A stretch of 20,420 nt of DNA from Nitrospirota bacterium (lineage in GTDB: Bacteria; Nitrospirota; Nitrospiria; Nitrospirales; UBA8639): NCBI GenBank assembly GCA_029879555.1, contig JAOUQB010000007.1:1-20420 (forward strand), written 5' to 3'. This document shows, piece by piece, positions 1 to 7,505 of the stretch. The notes under the pieces were generated by a model. The model did not search any database and had not been told where the DNA came from. It saw only the letters and a program-made list of their open reading frames with translations. Both the position numbers and the translations under genes were made by a program. The stretch's first letter is position 1, and each line of letters starts with the position of its first letter.

Positions 1-483
1 CCCAATCAGCGTACTCGATTCTGGGTTGGTCGTCAGTGATCGGGAGGGCATCACCCGCATACGTTTCCAGGCCGGAACGGTCCGTCACCCAGGTTCCCAT
101 CAGTGCTTCGGGGGATGCAATGCCCACCTCACGCAAGGCGAAAGCCACCCCCAGGCCGGCTGAACCGTTCAACGATGCGCGGCACATCAAGATCGATGCG
201 TTCCAACGACCCGACAAGGAGCATCTCGTGAAGCTCGGTCGTCCACATGGTGGCATACGGAAAGACATAGAGAAAACTCCGCACCAACGACCTGGTGTCC
301 TCGTCATTCTGAGTCGGGAGCGGTAGCCACTGAGCCACAAAACCGTTAGGTCGGAGGCCGGCATGCGCCAGTGTATAGAAATCGCTCGAATAGAGATTCG
401 CCACACCCGCTGCGGAAGGCGGCGGCGGTTCGAGCGTGATGAGGTCGTAGCCCTGTTCGTTGCTGAGCAATTCTCGCCGGCCA
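1..483 (-). pseudogene. Spermidine-synthase-like C-terminal fragment (partial, runs off the window)
   Basis: This is the 3' part of a gene resembling the catalytic domain of spermidine/spermine synthases, in particular the fused MFS/spermidine-synthase proteins. The diagnostic block is LITLEPPPPSAAGVANLYS, followed by FYTLAHAGLRPNGFVAQWLPL and a late ITDDQPRIEY motif. The methyltransferase-like fold would bind decarboxylated S-adenosylmethionine in true family members. No N-terminal membrane part and no complete nucleotide-binding region are present, because the reading frame is joined at about 484 to a HAD phosphatase. The frame is also interrupted: a stop lies at 129-131, and the expected continuation (ALREVGIASPEAL) resumes in another frame, explained by one extra base in the C5 run at 148-152. 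The fragment continues past base 1, so its true end is unseen. It is probably non-functional, unless the frameshift is a sequencing error. Confidence 0.7.
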
Positions 484-1175
484 TCGCGCAACTCATACTT
501 GGTTTTAATACTGCTGCCGATGACCTGTTCTCGTGGAATGCCATAGACCTTCTCCGTCCACGGGCGCATGAACTCAATGCCGCCGCCGGAGACGATGAAG
601 GTTTTGGACCCGTTCGCTCGCAAATAGGACAGCACTTCGAGCATCGGTTGATAGACTATCTCGGTATAGAGCCGCCCGGTCTTGGGATGCTTTGCTGTGG
701 CGAGCCAATCGGTGACGATCTTTTCGAACTCCTCCGTCGTCGTGCCTGCGTGTGTGGCCATGGTCATTTTGACCAGGGCATGCTCGCCACCGGCCAGCGC
801 CGATCTCAGTTGCCTTTGAGCACAGAGGCAAACGGCTCCTTCTCCTTCCATTCCGGATGCTGCGGCGCCAGTTGCTTGATCCGGTCGAAGATGAAGAACG
901 CCTGGAAATACATCGGCTGCTCGGCCCAGAGCGTGCCGTCGTTGTCAAACGTGGCAATGCGTTCGCCGGACGGCACGAAAACCAGGCGACCCTTCCTTGA
1001 TAACATTTCACACGAAAGCGACGATGGCCTCCTTGGCTTTGCTCTCGTTCCAAGACGGAAGCGGATCGGCGGCCCATGCAGCTGTTGAGACAAAAGCACA
1101 TGCGCTTACGAGGGCGGCAACAAGAAAATTTTTCGTGTCACTTGTTTTCACAGTTCTGCCTTTCTTTGCGTTCAT
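484..1175 (-). pseudogene. Broken exported HAD-family phosphatase
   Basis: This is a haloacid-dehalogenase-superfamily phosphohydrolase of the phosphoserine-phosphatase-like type. HAD motif I is visible as ATFDNDGTLW, motif II as TFIVSGGG and the motif III lysine in SSIKTKYEL. The conserved acidic motif IV is absent because the sequence switches to a spermidine-synthase-like tail near 484. The first Met codon is at 1175. The GTG at 1151 is the better start, since AAAGG lies just upstream and a clean signal peptide follows (FLVAALVSACAFVSTAAWA, then ADPLPSWNES). The gene is interrupted three times: an in-frame TGA at 1008-1010, an extra base in the A4 run at 978-981, and a missing base near 809. 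After correction the frame reads through from signal peptide to motif III. The family is often found beside arylsulfatases and DUF1254 proteins, which fits this context. Confidence 0.8.
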
Positions 1176-1196
1176 GGTTATAGTCATATTAGGTTG

Positions 1197-1319
1197 TTAC
1201 AGTTGAAGGAACACGAAGTAACTCTTGCCGGGTATGGCCTGGATCCAGTTGTCCTCGGGTCCCTTGAGCCCTTTTGTTCCGAACCAGATGGTGGAGAACC
1301 CACTAGCATTGGGGTTCAC
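1197..1319 (-). pseudogene. DUF1214 C-terminal tail fragment
   Basis: Reading leftward from the GTG at 1319, the frame gives VNPNASGFSTIWFG, then GPEDNWIQAIPGKSYFVFL and a TAA at 1197-1199. This matches the C-terminal block seen in the intact DUF1214 proteins of this window, for example DGSIDLYIGPTAPKGYESNW followed by PGKGVFAYLRWYGP. The final part (YGP, FDKSW and the last 10-15 residues) is missing because of the early stop. No body of the gene lies upstream, so it cannot be a gene by itself. It sits 21 bp before the HAD relic. Confidence 0.65.
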
Positions 1320-1361
1320 CTTTGATTCTGATTGACGCAGCCATTTACGTGGCAGGTTTGA

Positions 1362-1558
1362 CTAGGGAAATTCGCCATCCCCATTAAGGACTGACTTTTC
1401 TGTCGGTAAACGCACCTCCGGAAATTCCAGCCCTCCATCACATCCACCCGGTTCAGCACATTGCCGCAAGTCTCTTTCGATCCGTAGTACACAATGAAGG
1501 TTCCGTCTTCGTTTAACCTGACGTTCGACCCATTGATGACGTTGATGGATCGATACGT
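1362..1558 (-). pseudogene. Second DUF1214 tail fragment abutting hupE
   Basis: Directly after the stop of the HupE-like gene, and with no start codon, the minus strand reads INVINGSNVRLNEDGTFIVY, then YGSKETCGNVLNRVDVMEGWN. This is the ending typical of another DUF1214 subtype (an acidic DG turn, then GSK-x-x-CG, then EGWNF). The terminal element, KSVLNGDGEFP, is in a different frame and ends at TAG 1362-1364. A frameshift therefore lies around the VYR codons, near 1410. With the fragment at 1197-1319 this makes two separate remnants of DUF1254/DUF1214 genes downstream of hupE. Assignment rests on motif memory, not on a search. Confidence 0.6.
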
Positions 1559-2545
1559 TCAAAAGGCGGTGACGCGTTGGATCACCCAGAACATGGCCAT
1601 TGTACCAATCGCATAGGGTGGGACGAGTTCGGCCCAACGCGGAACTGCCAAGCGGATACGCCGCGAGAGTGCGATCAACGACAGCACCACACCGATAAAC
1701 AGCAGGTGGCCGGTCTCGACGCCGAGACTGAAGAACAACAGTGCCGTGGGAATGTGGGCGGCCGGCAATCCGGCATCACTCAAACCACCGGCAAAGCCCA
1801 GGCCATGCGCCAAGCCGAAGATGAACGCCACCACCCACGGCGCGCGCTGCGTGAGTCCCGGTCGGCCGGCCCGCGCGTGGACGATTTCCGACGCCACAAA
1901 CACAATGCTCAACGCGATGACCGCCTCGACCGGTGCTTGCGGAATGTGAACGTAGCCGAGCGTCGCCAGACTGAGCGTGATGCTGTGCGAGAGCGTGAAT
2001 GCTGTAACGGTTTTCACCAGTCGCCAGCCGCTGCCAGTAATGATCAGCAAGGCAAGCACGAACAGGAGATGGTCAATCCCGGACAGGATGTGTTCGATGC
2101 CGAGTACGGTGTAGGTGCTAGCTACCGCCAACGCACTCGGCACCGCCTCCACCACGAACGACGGTGTGGAAGGCATCAGCCGGGTGACTTGCAAGCTGCC
2201 ATCGAGCCGCTCCAAACGCACGAGCACATCGGTCATGGTGGATTGCAGTCCGGCGATGTTGATCGTGCCGCCCGCGAGCCCACCCGCACACTTCACCCTC
2301 CAGCGCTGGGCGAAGGCATTGTTGATCATCACAGCCTGCGGCTCGGTCACGTTCGAGCATGCGGTGGGGAGTTCCACATAGAGCCCAAGGCGCATATTTT
2401 CGCCCAGTCCGGGTACCTTCCACAGCACGTCGTAGGTTTCTGCGGCGGTCTCGTGCAGCTCAAGATAGGCAGGACGAATCTCGTGAGCCATCGCTGCGGG
2501 TGCGATCGCGAAGAGAAAGGCCATAATGATGAAAGCGCGCTTCAT
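1559..2545 (-). CDS. HupE/UreJ-family membrane protein
   Basis: The 328-residue product has a signal peptide (residues 1-20, ending APAAMA), a periplasmic domain of about 120 residues, and then about six membrane helices from residue 140 onward. The helices carry the family's histidines and aspartates: GIEHILSGIDHLLF (H152, D158, H159), TLSHSITLSLA (H187), GLAHGLGFA (H247) and VETGHLLF (H280). HupE/UreJ proteins are linked to nickel or cobalt uptake in hydrogenase and urease gene sets. This longer version with an extracytoplasmic domain (HupE/UreJ_2 type) has no settled substrate. The start codon overlaps the stop of the upstream isomerase gene (ATGA at 2542-2545), which implies translational coupling. 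No hydrogenase or urease gene is nearby, so a role serving the DUF3604 metalloenzymes is an inference. Predicted cleavage would leave His21 as the first residue of the mature protein. Confidence 0.9.
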   Translation of the reverse strand: MKRAFIIMAFLFAIAPAAMAHEIRPAYLELHETAAETYDVLWKVPGLGENMRLGLYVELPTACSNVTEPQAVMINNAFAQRWRVKCAGGLAGGTINIAGLQSTMTDVLVRLERLDGSLQVTRLMPSTPSFVVEAVPSALAVASTYTVLGIEHILSGIDHLLFVLALLIITGSGWRLVKTVTAFTLSHSITLSLATLGYVHIPQAPVEAVIALSIVFVASEIVHARAGRPGLTQRAPWVVAFIFGLAHGLGFAGGLSDAGLPAAHIPTALLFFSLGVETGHLLFIGVVLSLIALSRRIRLAVPRWAELVPPYAIGTMAMFWVIQRVTAF

Positions 2546-3435
2546 TGGGTCCGGTTGGCTGCGGTGTTCTTCTCCGCCGCTTCCAATCCCTCGATGGTCA
2601 CGGTGTAATGCGTGAGCAGTTCCTGATAGAATTTTTCATTTATTTCCAGCCGTCGGGCGTTCTGCCAATCCCGCCGCACCGCATCGCGCACGTCCGCCAA
2701 CGCGGGCAGGCGTCCCTCGGTGCGGTCACTGACCATTACCAGATGTACACCGTAACCGGATTTGATCGGCCCCTGCCATTGACCAGGCACTAACGCTGAC
2801 AGGCTGGCGGCGAATTGTTCGCCGAACTGAGTACCGATCTCGCGGGTGGACGCTGCGGAAAACTGGTGTTCCAGCATTAATGTATCCCCGAGTTGCGAGA
2901 CATCGGACTGAGCGCCCGCCTGGTTCAACTGCGCGAGCAATTGCTCGGCATCGCGGGTGAGATTCTCGCCGTGTTTGGCCGGGTCGAGATACACCTGACG
3001 GAACGTGAACCGTGTCTCGACCCGGAAGGCATCGGCATGCGCCTCAAGATAGGCGCTCAGTTCGGCGTCGGTCGGCTCGGCCTGGGCGGCGATGTCATCG
3101 GAGATGAATTCCATCTTTTGCCGCAGGCGGCGGCGGATGATCGTATCGTCCTTGTCCAGACCCATCGCCATCGCTTCCCGGTAGTAAACCTCTTCGCGCA
3201 CGCGATCGCGCACCAGTCCCGCCAGTTCCTCCGGCGTCGGCGGACGCTGCCACGTCTTCGCGAAGGTGGCGGCGAGGTTTTCGACCTGGCCCATCGTCAC
3301 GACAATCTCGCCTGCATCACCGCGAGCGCCGGGTTTTTGCATCACGCCATAGGCAATGAACAGGATTGCTCCCAGCAGGAGAAAGTGCAACAGCGGTTCT
3401 TTGAAGATTCGTTTCATGTCAGGTGAACTTTTCAT
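2542..3435 (-). CDS. Membrane-anchored peptidyl-prolyl cis-trans isomerase (parvulin/PpiC type)
   Basis: The 297-residue product has one N-terminal membrane helix (about residues 14-31, LLHFLLLGAILFIAYGV), a helical chaperone-like segment, and a parvulin rotamase region from about residue 125 to 245. The rotamase region includes RFTFRQVYLDP, LMLEHQFSAAS and the terminal YGVHLVMVSDR strand. Proteins of this SurA/PpiD/PrsA-like group help exported proteins fold at the membrane. Two starts are possible, ATG at 3435 or ATG at 3417 (MKRIFKEPLL); neither has a strong Shine-Dalgarno sequence. The gene lies just after a rho-independent terminator and overlaps the HupE-like gene by 4 bp. The pair therefore forms a two-gene unit reached by readthrough or by its own promoter. 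A dedicated foldase for the neighbouring exported hydrolases is a reasonable inference. Confidence 0.88.
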   Translation of the reverse strand: MKSSPDMKRIFKEPLLHFLLLGAILFIAYGVMQKPGARGDAGEIVVTMGQVENLAATFAKTWQRPPTPEELAGLVRDRVREEVYYREAMAMGLDKDDTIIRRRLRQKMEFISDDIAAQAEPTDAELSAYLEAHADAFRVETRFTFRQVYLDPAKHGENLTRDAEQLLAQLNQAGAQSDVSQLGDTLMLEHQFSAASTREIGTQFGEQFAASLSALVPGQWQGPIKSGYGVHLVMVSDRTEGRLPALADVRDAVRRDWQNARRLEINEKFYQELLTHYTVTIEGLEAAEKNTAANRTQ

Positions 3436-3447
3436 GTCATGTACACT

Positions 3448-3508
3448 AAAAAAATAACGGAGGAAACGGAGTTTTGAGTATGGATTTCTGTACTCTCCGT
3501 TTCCTCCG
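3448..3508 (-). terminator. Rho-independent terminator/attenuator after the DUF3604 genes
   Basis: On the minus strand a perfect 14-bp stem (CGGAGGAAACGGAG at 3495-3508 pairing with CTCCGTTTCCTCCG at 3458-3471) encloses a 23-nt loop. It is followed directly by TTATTTTTTT (3457 down to 3448). It begins 9 bp after the stop of the DUF3604 gene at 3518. Because the ppiC-hupE pair starts only 13 bp further on in the same direction, the structure may act as a partial terminator that sets the ratio of DUF3604 to foldase and transporter. Confidence 0.88.
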
Positions 3509-3517
3509 ACTGAGTCT

Positions 3518-5458
3518 TTACGGCGTATACCAGATCGGCGAGGTGTAGGCGCGTTCCTGCGTCTTCATCGGGATGTTCGCCGGCATTTCGACCGCGAAGC
3601 GTTTCGCATCATAGGCCGTCCAGCGCGGCGTTGGAATCTCGATCACGCGGGCGTAGTAGAAGGTGCGCAACTTCGGATCAAAGTCAGGATCCTTCCACAC
3701 GGTGATAAGCTCAGGGGCGCCGATGCTGTTGCTCCAGGTGGCATTCGCCACATCGACTGTGTCGCCCACGGCTGGCAGCTTGCCGTCCGCCCCCGGTTTA
3801 CGATCCCCGGACCAGACGACGTCATAGACTTTTTCCTGGGTCTTGCCCTTGGCATCAAGCCAGCCCTTCACAATCTGGATGCGGTCGAGGTTGCCACTGT
3901 AGGGATCCTTCATCGCGGCGACAAGGAACGAAGGAGACTTGCCAGCCGGCGCTTTGCTCAGGTCGCCACCCATCGGCACGCCCTTGGTATAGCCGACCTC
4001 AGCAGGCAGTCGCGTGCTGGCGTCTGCCGTCGTAAAGTCCCAGCCGCCGAACAGCCGGACGATCATGCGCGGACCGGTGGTTGCATAGACCTCCTTGCGC
4101 TCCATCGCATCGAACAGTGCCTCGCGCGTGTTCTCGGTTGCCCAGACGCCCGCATAACCGGCGGCGGCCATTTCCCAGCCAACGAGTTTCACAGGTCCGA
4201 ACTCGCCGATAATATGCTCGTAGCGATGCGGTTCCGGTTCCAGCCCGGAGTGCTTGCCAAAGAAGTTCTCCTCCTCGGCAGTCGCCAGCGCAGTGTGGCT
4301 ATCGGTTGAGCCGACCATGCCAAACTTGTAGGGGTTGGTTCCGAACTTGCCCTCGAGTTTCAAGCCATTCTTCAACGCTTCACGTGCGTACTCGTATTGC
4401 AGCATCTCGGGTTTTTTGATCACCGGGCCCAGATTTGCCTTGTCCCAGGTCTCGTAGTCGGCGAACTCGTCGTTGGGGGACAGGAACGCATGTGTCTCGC
4501 CATCACCTTTGATCTGCGTTGCCTCGTAGAGCGGCTCCCATTTCGCGCGGGTCTTGGCATAGTCGCCGGTCAACGGTTTGCCGGTGGCCGGATTGGTCTC
4601 GACCGGGAACATGATGCCGTTGGACAGGTTGCCGTTATGGGCTAGCGCGAGGATCTCCCCACCGGTGGCCTTCTCATACCGTTCCATCCATTTCCACAGG
4701 TCTTCCGGGTTGAAGCTTTCGGAAGTTGTGTAGGGCAACATCTTGCGTGCGACATCAGCGCCGTCACGATACAGGACGTTGCGATGCAGGTTATTGCCCC
4801 CTTCTGTGGAGGTCCATTCATAGCCAATGATGGTGGTAAACCGACCGGGCTCATTAAAGGCTTCGGCCGTCTTCAGGTATTTGTCCCAGATACTCTGGGC
4901 GAAGCGGTCTTCGAGCAGCACCTTGGGGATGTCGCCACCGGAGAACTTGGTGATGATATCCATCGTCGCCTTCAGCGCGGTCTCACCGCCCGCATTCACC
5001 CGCTCATACCAATCCTTTACCGTCGGGTCGCGCAACAGATCCGGATTCCCCGCGATGATTTCATTCATGGCGCCCATACCGTCTGAGTGATCCGCAACCA
5101 CCAGCCAGTCGAGCGGCCGCGAGAGTTTCACACGCATGCCATGAGTCGCTGTTACCTCTTCGCCACGTGCAAACCGATAAGCCTCTTCCGGCCCGAGCGT
5201 CGCGCCGAAGGCGCGGGCGTCGAGTGAGTTGGACGTGTGCAGATGTGTATCGCCCCAGAACACCTGGGTCGGAAAATTCCGACCCGAATAAGGGGAGTAG
5301 CTCCGCTTCTTGAACAGTCCCACGTCTGACGAGGTCAGCGACATCTCGCCGACTTTGCCACCCATCTTCTGGTCATCCGCCGCAACTGCGGTCGAAACGC
5401 AGCAAGCAAAAATTGCAACGCTTAGCTTAATAAATAATGGTTTTAAATGGTTCTTCAT
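3518..5458 (-). CDS. DUF3604 family protein, copy A (PHP-like exported hydrolase)
   Basis: This 646-residue exported protein belongs to the DUF3604 family. A signal peptide covers residues 1-26 (FIKLSVAIFACCVSTAVA). Likely metal ligands lie in order: GDTHLHT (H72, H74), VVADHSD (D123, H124), ALAHNGNLSNG (H274), GDGETH (H323) and GSTDSHT (D386, H388). The HxH and DH pattern resembles PHP-superfamily phosphoesterases, so a metal-dependent hydrolase is likely; the substrate is unknown. The open frame extends upstream to 5947, but the ATG at 5458 is chosen because GGAGG sits 8 bases before it and the signal peptide starts there. The upstream part would also overlap copy B and lacks family similarity. 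It differs from its sisters near the first motif (SNSLDARAFGAT instead of YSTDAG) and has DHSDGMG instead of DH-x-ENLG. It is the last gene before the terminator. Confidence 0.92.
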   Translation of the reverse strand: MKNHLKPLFIKLSVAIFACCVSTAVAADDQKMGGKVGEMSLTSSDVGLFKKRSYSPYSGRNFPTQVFWGDTHLHTSNSLDARAFGATLGPEEAYRFARGEEVTATHGMRVKLSRPLDWLVVADHSDGMGAMNEIIAGNPDLLRDPTVKDWYERVNAGGETALKATMDIITKFSGGDIPKVLLEDRFAQSIWDKYLKTAEAFNEPGRFTTIIGYEWTSTEGGNNLHRNVLYRDGADVARKMLPYTTSESFNPEDLWKWMERYEKATGGEILALAHNGNLSNGIMFPVETNPATGKPLTGDYAKTRAKWEPLYEATQIKGDGETHAFLSPNDEFADYETWDKANLGPVIKKPEMLQYEYAREALKNGLKLEGKFGTNPYKFGMVGSTDSHTALATAEEENFFGKHSGLEPEPHRYEHIIGEFGPVKLVGWEMAAAGYAGVWATENTREALFDAMERKEVYATTGPRMIVRLFGGWDFTTADASTRLPAEVGYTKGVPMGGDLSKAPAGKSPSFLVAAMKDPYSGNLDRIQIVKGWLDAKGKTQEKVYDVVWSGDRKPGADGKLPAVGDTVDVANATWSNSIGAPELITVWKDPDFDPKLRTFYYARVIEIPTPRWTAYDAKRFAVEMPANIPMKTQERAYTSPIWYTP

Positions 5459-5466
5459 TTGTGTGG

Positions 5467-5471
5467 CCTCC
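5467..5471 (-). promoter_or_regulatory. Shine-Dalgarno that fixes the start of DUF3604 copy A
   Basis: GGAGG on the minus strand lies 8 bases before the ATG at 5458. The alternative ATG at 5473 would contain this same element within its codons, so the downstream ATG is the start. Confidence 0.8.
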
Positions 5472-5513
5472 ATTGTCTGTACATCAATATCTTTGAGAAT
5501 GACTAAATCTTGC

Positions 5514-7424
5514 TCAGCCCCCCGGCGTATACCAGATGGGCGAGGTGTAGGCCCGTTCCTGCTGTTTCCGCAGCGCCTCTTTCGGCGCCCGCGCTGCAAA
5601 TATCTTCTCGTCATAGGCGATCCAGCTCGGAGTCGGGATTTCCAACACGCGCACGTAATAGAAGGCCCCCTGCTTCGGATCGAAAGTGGGGTCTTCCCAG
5701 TAACCACCCAGAAGCGCGTCACCGATGGTGTTGGTGTACGACGCATTCGCCACATCAACGGTGTCGCCGACCGGCGTCTTGCAGCGTCCATCCTCGCCGA
5801 TCTTGCGGCCACCCGACACGGCGACATCGAAGATGCGTTCATGCGACTTGCCGTCGGTATCGACCCAGCCCTTGATGATCTGGATACGATCGAGATTGGC
5901 ACCGTCGGGATCACGCAGGGCACGCACCATGAATTTCGGCTTGCCACCCTTGGGCGCCGCGCTCAAATCACCGCCCATGGGCACGCCGCGCTGGTAGCCC
6001 TGCGGTGCGAAGTCGGGACGATAGACTTCATCCGGTTTGAAATCCCAGCCGGCAAAGACCCTCACCACCAACCGGGTTCCCGTGGACGCATAGACTTCCT
6101 TGCGTGCCATGGCGTCCCACAGTGCTTCGCGGGTATTTTCCCGGGCCCATACGCCCGCGAGCCCGGAGGCGAGAGACTCCCAGTGGCGGATCGTGATCTC
6201 ACCGTGGTTGTTGGGCCGCATGTCAGTCACCACCACGTCATCAAAACGAATCTTTGAGCCTGGCTCCGCACCGGAGAATTTACCGAAGAAATTGTCTTCG
6301 CGTGTGGTGGCGAGGGAGGTATGGCTGTCCGTGGAACCGATCATGCCAAATTTAAACGGATTGATACCGAGCTTTTTCTGTTGCTCCAATCCAATTTTCA
6401 GCGCGCTCCGGGCATACTCATGCGGCAGCATCTCGGGCGTTTTAGCATTGAAGCCGAAGTCGCCCTTATCCCACTGGTAGTAGTCGGCAAACTCGTCGTT
6501 GGGTGACAGCGAGGGATGCGCCTCCCCATCGCCCTTGATTTGGGTCACTTCGTAAAGTGGCTCCCACTTCATCCGCCGCTTCGCGTAAGCCGCGTCGAAC
6601 GGCTTGCCGGACATTGTCTCTACCTCGAACATGCGGCCGTTGGAGAGGTTTCCTCCGTGTGGGATAGCGAGGGCCTGGCCTCCGGTCTTCTTCTCGTACG
6701 TCTCCAGGTAGTCCCAGAGCTTCTCGGGATCGGTGGTGTCAAAGTTCGAGAGCGGCAGAACCTGCCGTGCCTCGTCCGCTCCGTCGCGGAAGATGACGTT
6801 GCGGTGCAGGTTCTTGGTGTCGGGACTGGAGGTCCACTCGAACCCGTGGAACGCGGTGAACACGCCCGGCTGGTTATACTTGTTCACCGCGTTGATGATC
6901 CGCTCCCAGGCCGAACGCTGCAGCGCCGGATTGGGCATGGGATCCTTCCCGATGGCCATTCCCTCTTCACCCCATATCTTGTAGGCATCCCACGGCTTGC
7001 CGGCCTTGACGAGATCGTGGATCTTCTTGCCCCAGGGGTCCTTGAGGAGCTCGGGGTTGGACTCTGTGATCATCGGCGAGAGGCCCAGGTTTTCGGCGTG
7101 GTCGGAGACCACCAGAAAATCGAGCGGCTTGATCAGGCGCGCCGGCACCCCGGACGAGGAGATGACTTGCTCGCCCCGGGCGAAGCGCAGGGCCTCTTCC
7201 GGTCCGAGTGTGTTGCCTATCATGCCGGCGTCGGTGGAATAGGTTGTGTGAAGATGCGTATCGCCCCAGAATACGCGGTTCGGGTAGCTTTGGTGAAGAT
7301 AGGGCGAATACTGTTGCTTACCAATGTTGATAATTTCCTTGGTGATCGCGATGTCCTGTGCCTGTGATGCGCTTGCGCTGAAAAGCAGGGCCACCGCAAC
7401 CGAAAAAATGCGTTTGGTGTGCAT
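5514..7424 (-). CDS. DUF3604 family protein, copy B (PHP-like exported hydrolase)
   Basis: This is the middle of three tandem paralogues (636 residues). A signal peptide covers residues 1-22 (ending SASASQA). Candidate metal ligands are H57 and H59 in GDTHLHT, D108 and H109 in VVSDHAENLG, H256 in AIPHGGNLSNG, H303 in GDGEAH, and D366 and H368 in GSTDSHT. Unlike copies A and C, it has PHGGN where they have AHNGN, and a somewhat longer loop after the FFGKFSG block (about residues 380-410). It ends with PIWYTPGG. The start ATG at 7424 has GGGAGAGG about 8 bases upstream. Copy A's start lies 55 bp after its stop, so the two are probably cotranscribed. Role as for copy A: exported, probably metal-dependent hydrolase, substrate unknown. 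Confidence 0.93.
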   Translation of the reverse strand: MHTKRIFSVAVALLFSASASQAQDIAITKEIINIGKQQYSPYLHQSYPNRVFWGDTHLHTTYSTDAGMIGNTLGPEEALRFARGEQVISSSGVPARLIKPLDFLVVSDHAENLGLSPMITESNPELLKDPWGKKIHDLVKAGKPWDAYKIWGEEGMAIGKDPMPNPALQRSAWERIINAVNKYNQPGVFTAFHGFEWTSSPDTKNLHRNVIFRDGADEARQVLPLSNFDTTDPEKLWDYLETYEKKTGGQALAIPHGGNLSNGRMFEVETMSGKPFDAAYAKRRMKWEPLYEVTQIKGDGEAHPSLSPNDEFADYYQWDKGDFGFNAKTPEMLPHEYARSALKIGLEQQKKLGINPFKFGMIGSTDSHTSLATTREDNFFGKFSGAEPGSKIRFDDVVVTDMRPNNHGEITIRHWESLASGLAGVWARENTREALWDAMARKEVYASTGTRLVVRVFAGWDFKPDEVYRPDFAPQGYQRGVPMGGDLSAAPKGGKPKFMVRALRDPDGANLDRIQIIKGWVDTDGKSHERIFDVAVSGGRKIGEDGRCKTPVGDTVDVANASYTNTIGDALLGGYWEDPTFDPKQGAFYYVRVLEIPTPSWIAYDEKIFAARAPKEALRKQQERAYTSPIWYTPGG

Positions 7425-7505
7425 GATAATTTCCTCTCCCTATTTACTTGTTTGCGTATCCGGCAAGATTACCGGCTTCCCATTTATCCCTATTCCCGCC
7501 GATCC

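Noticed and set aside
1577..2608. Plus-strand open frame of 343 codons opposite the HupE-like gene
   Set aside because: The minus-strand product has a signal peptide and clear membrane helices with family motifs. The plus-strand product is low-complexity and rich in Arg, His and Gln.
5459..5947. N-terminal extension of DUF3604 copy A up to 5947
   Set aside because: The extension overlaps the 3' end of copy B, lacks family similarity and would bury the signal peptide. GGAGG is correctly placed before the ATG at 5458.
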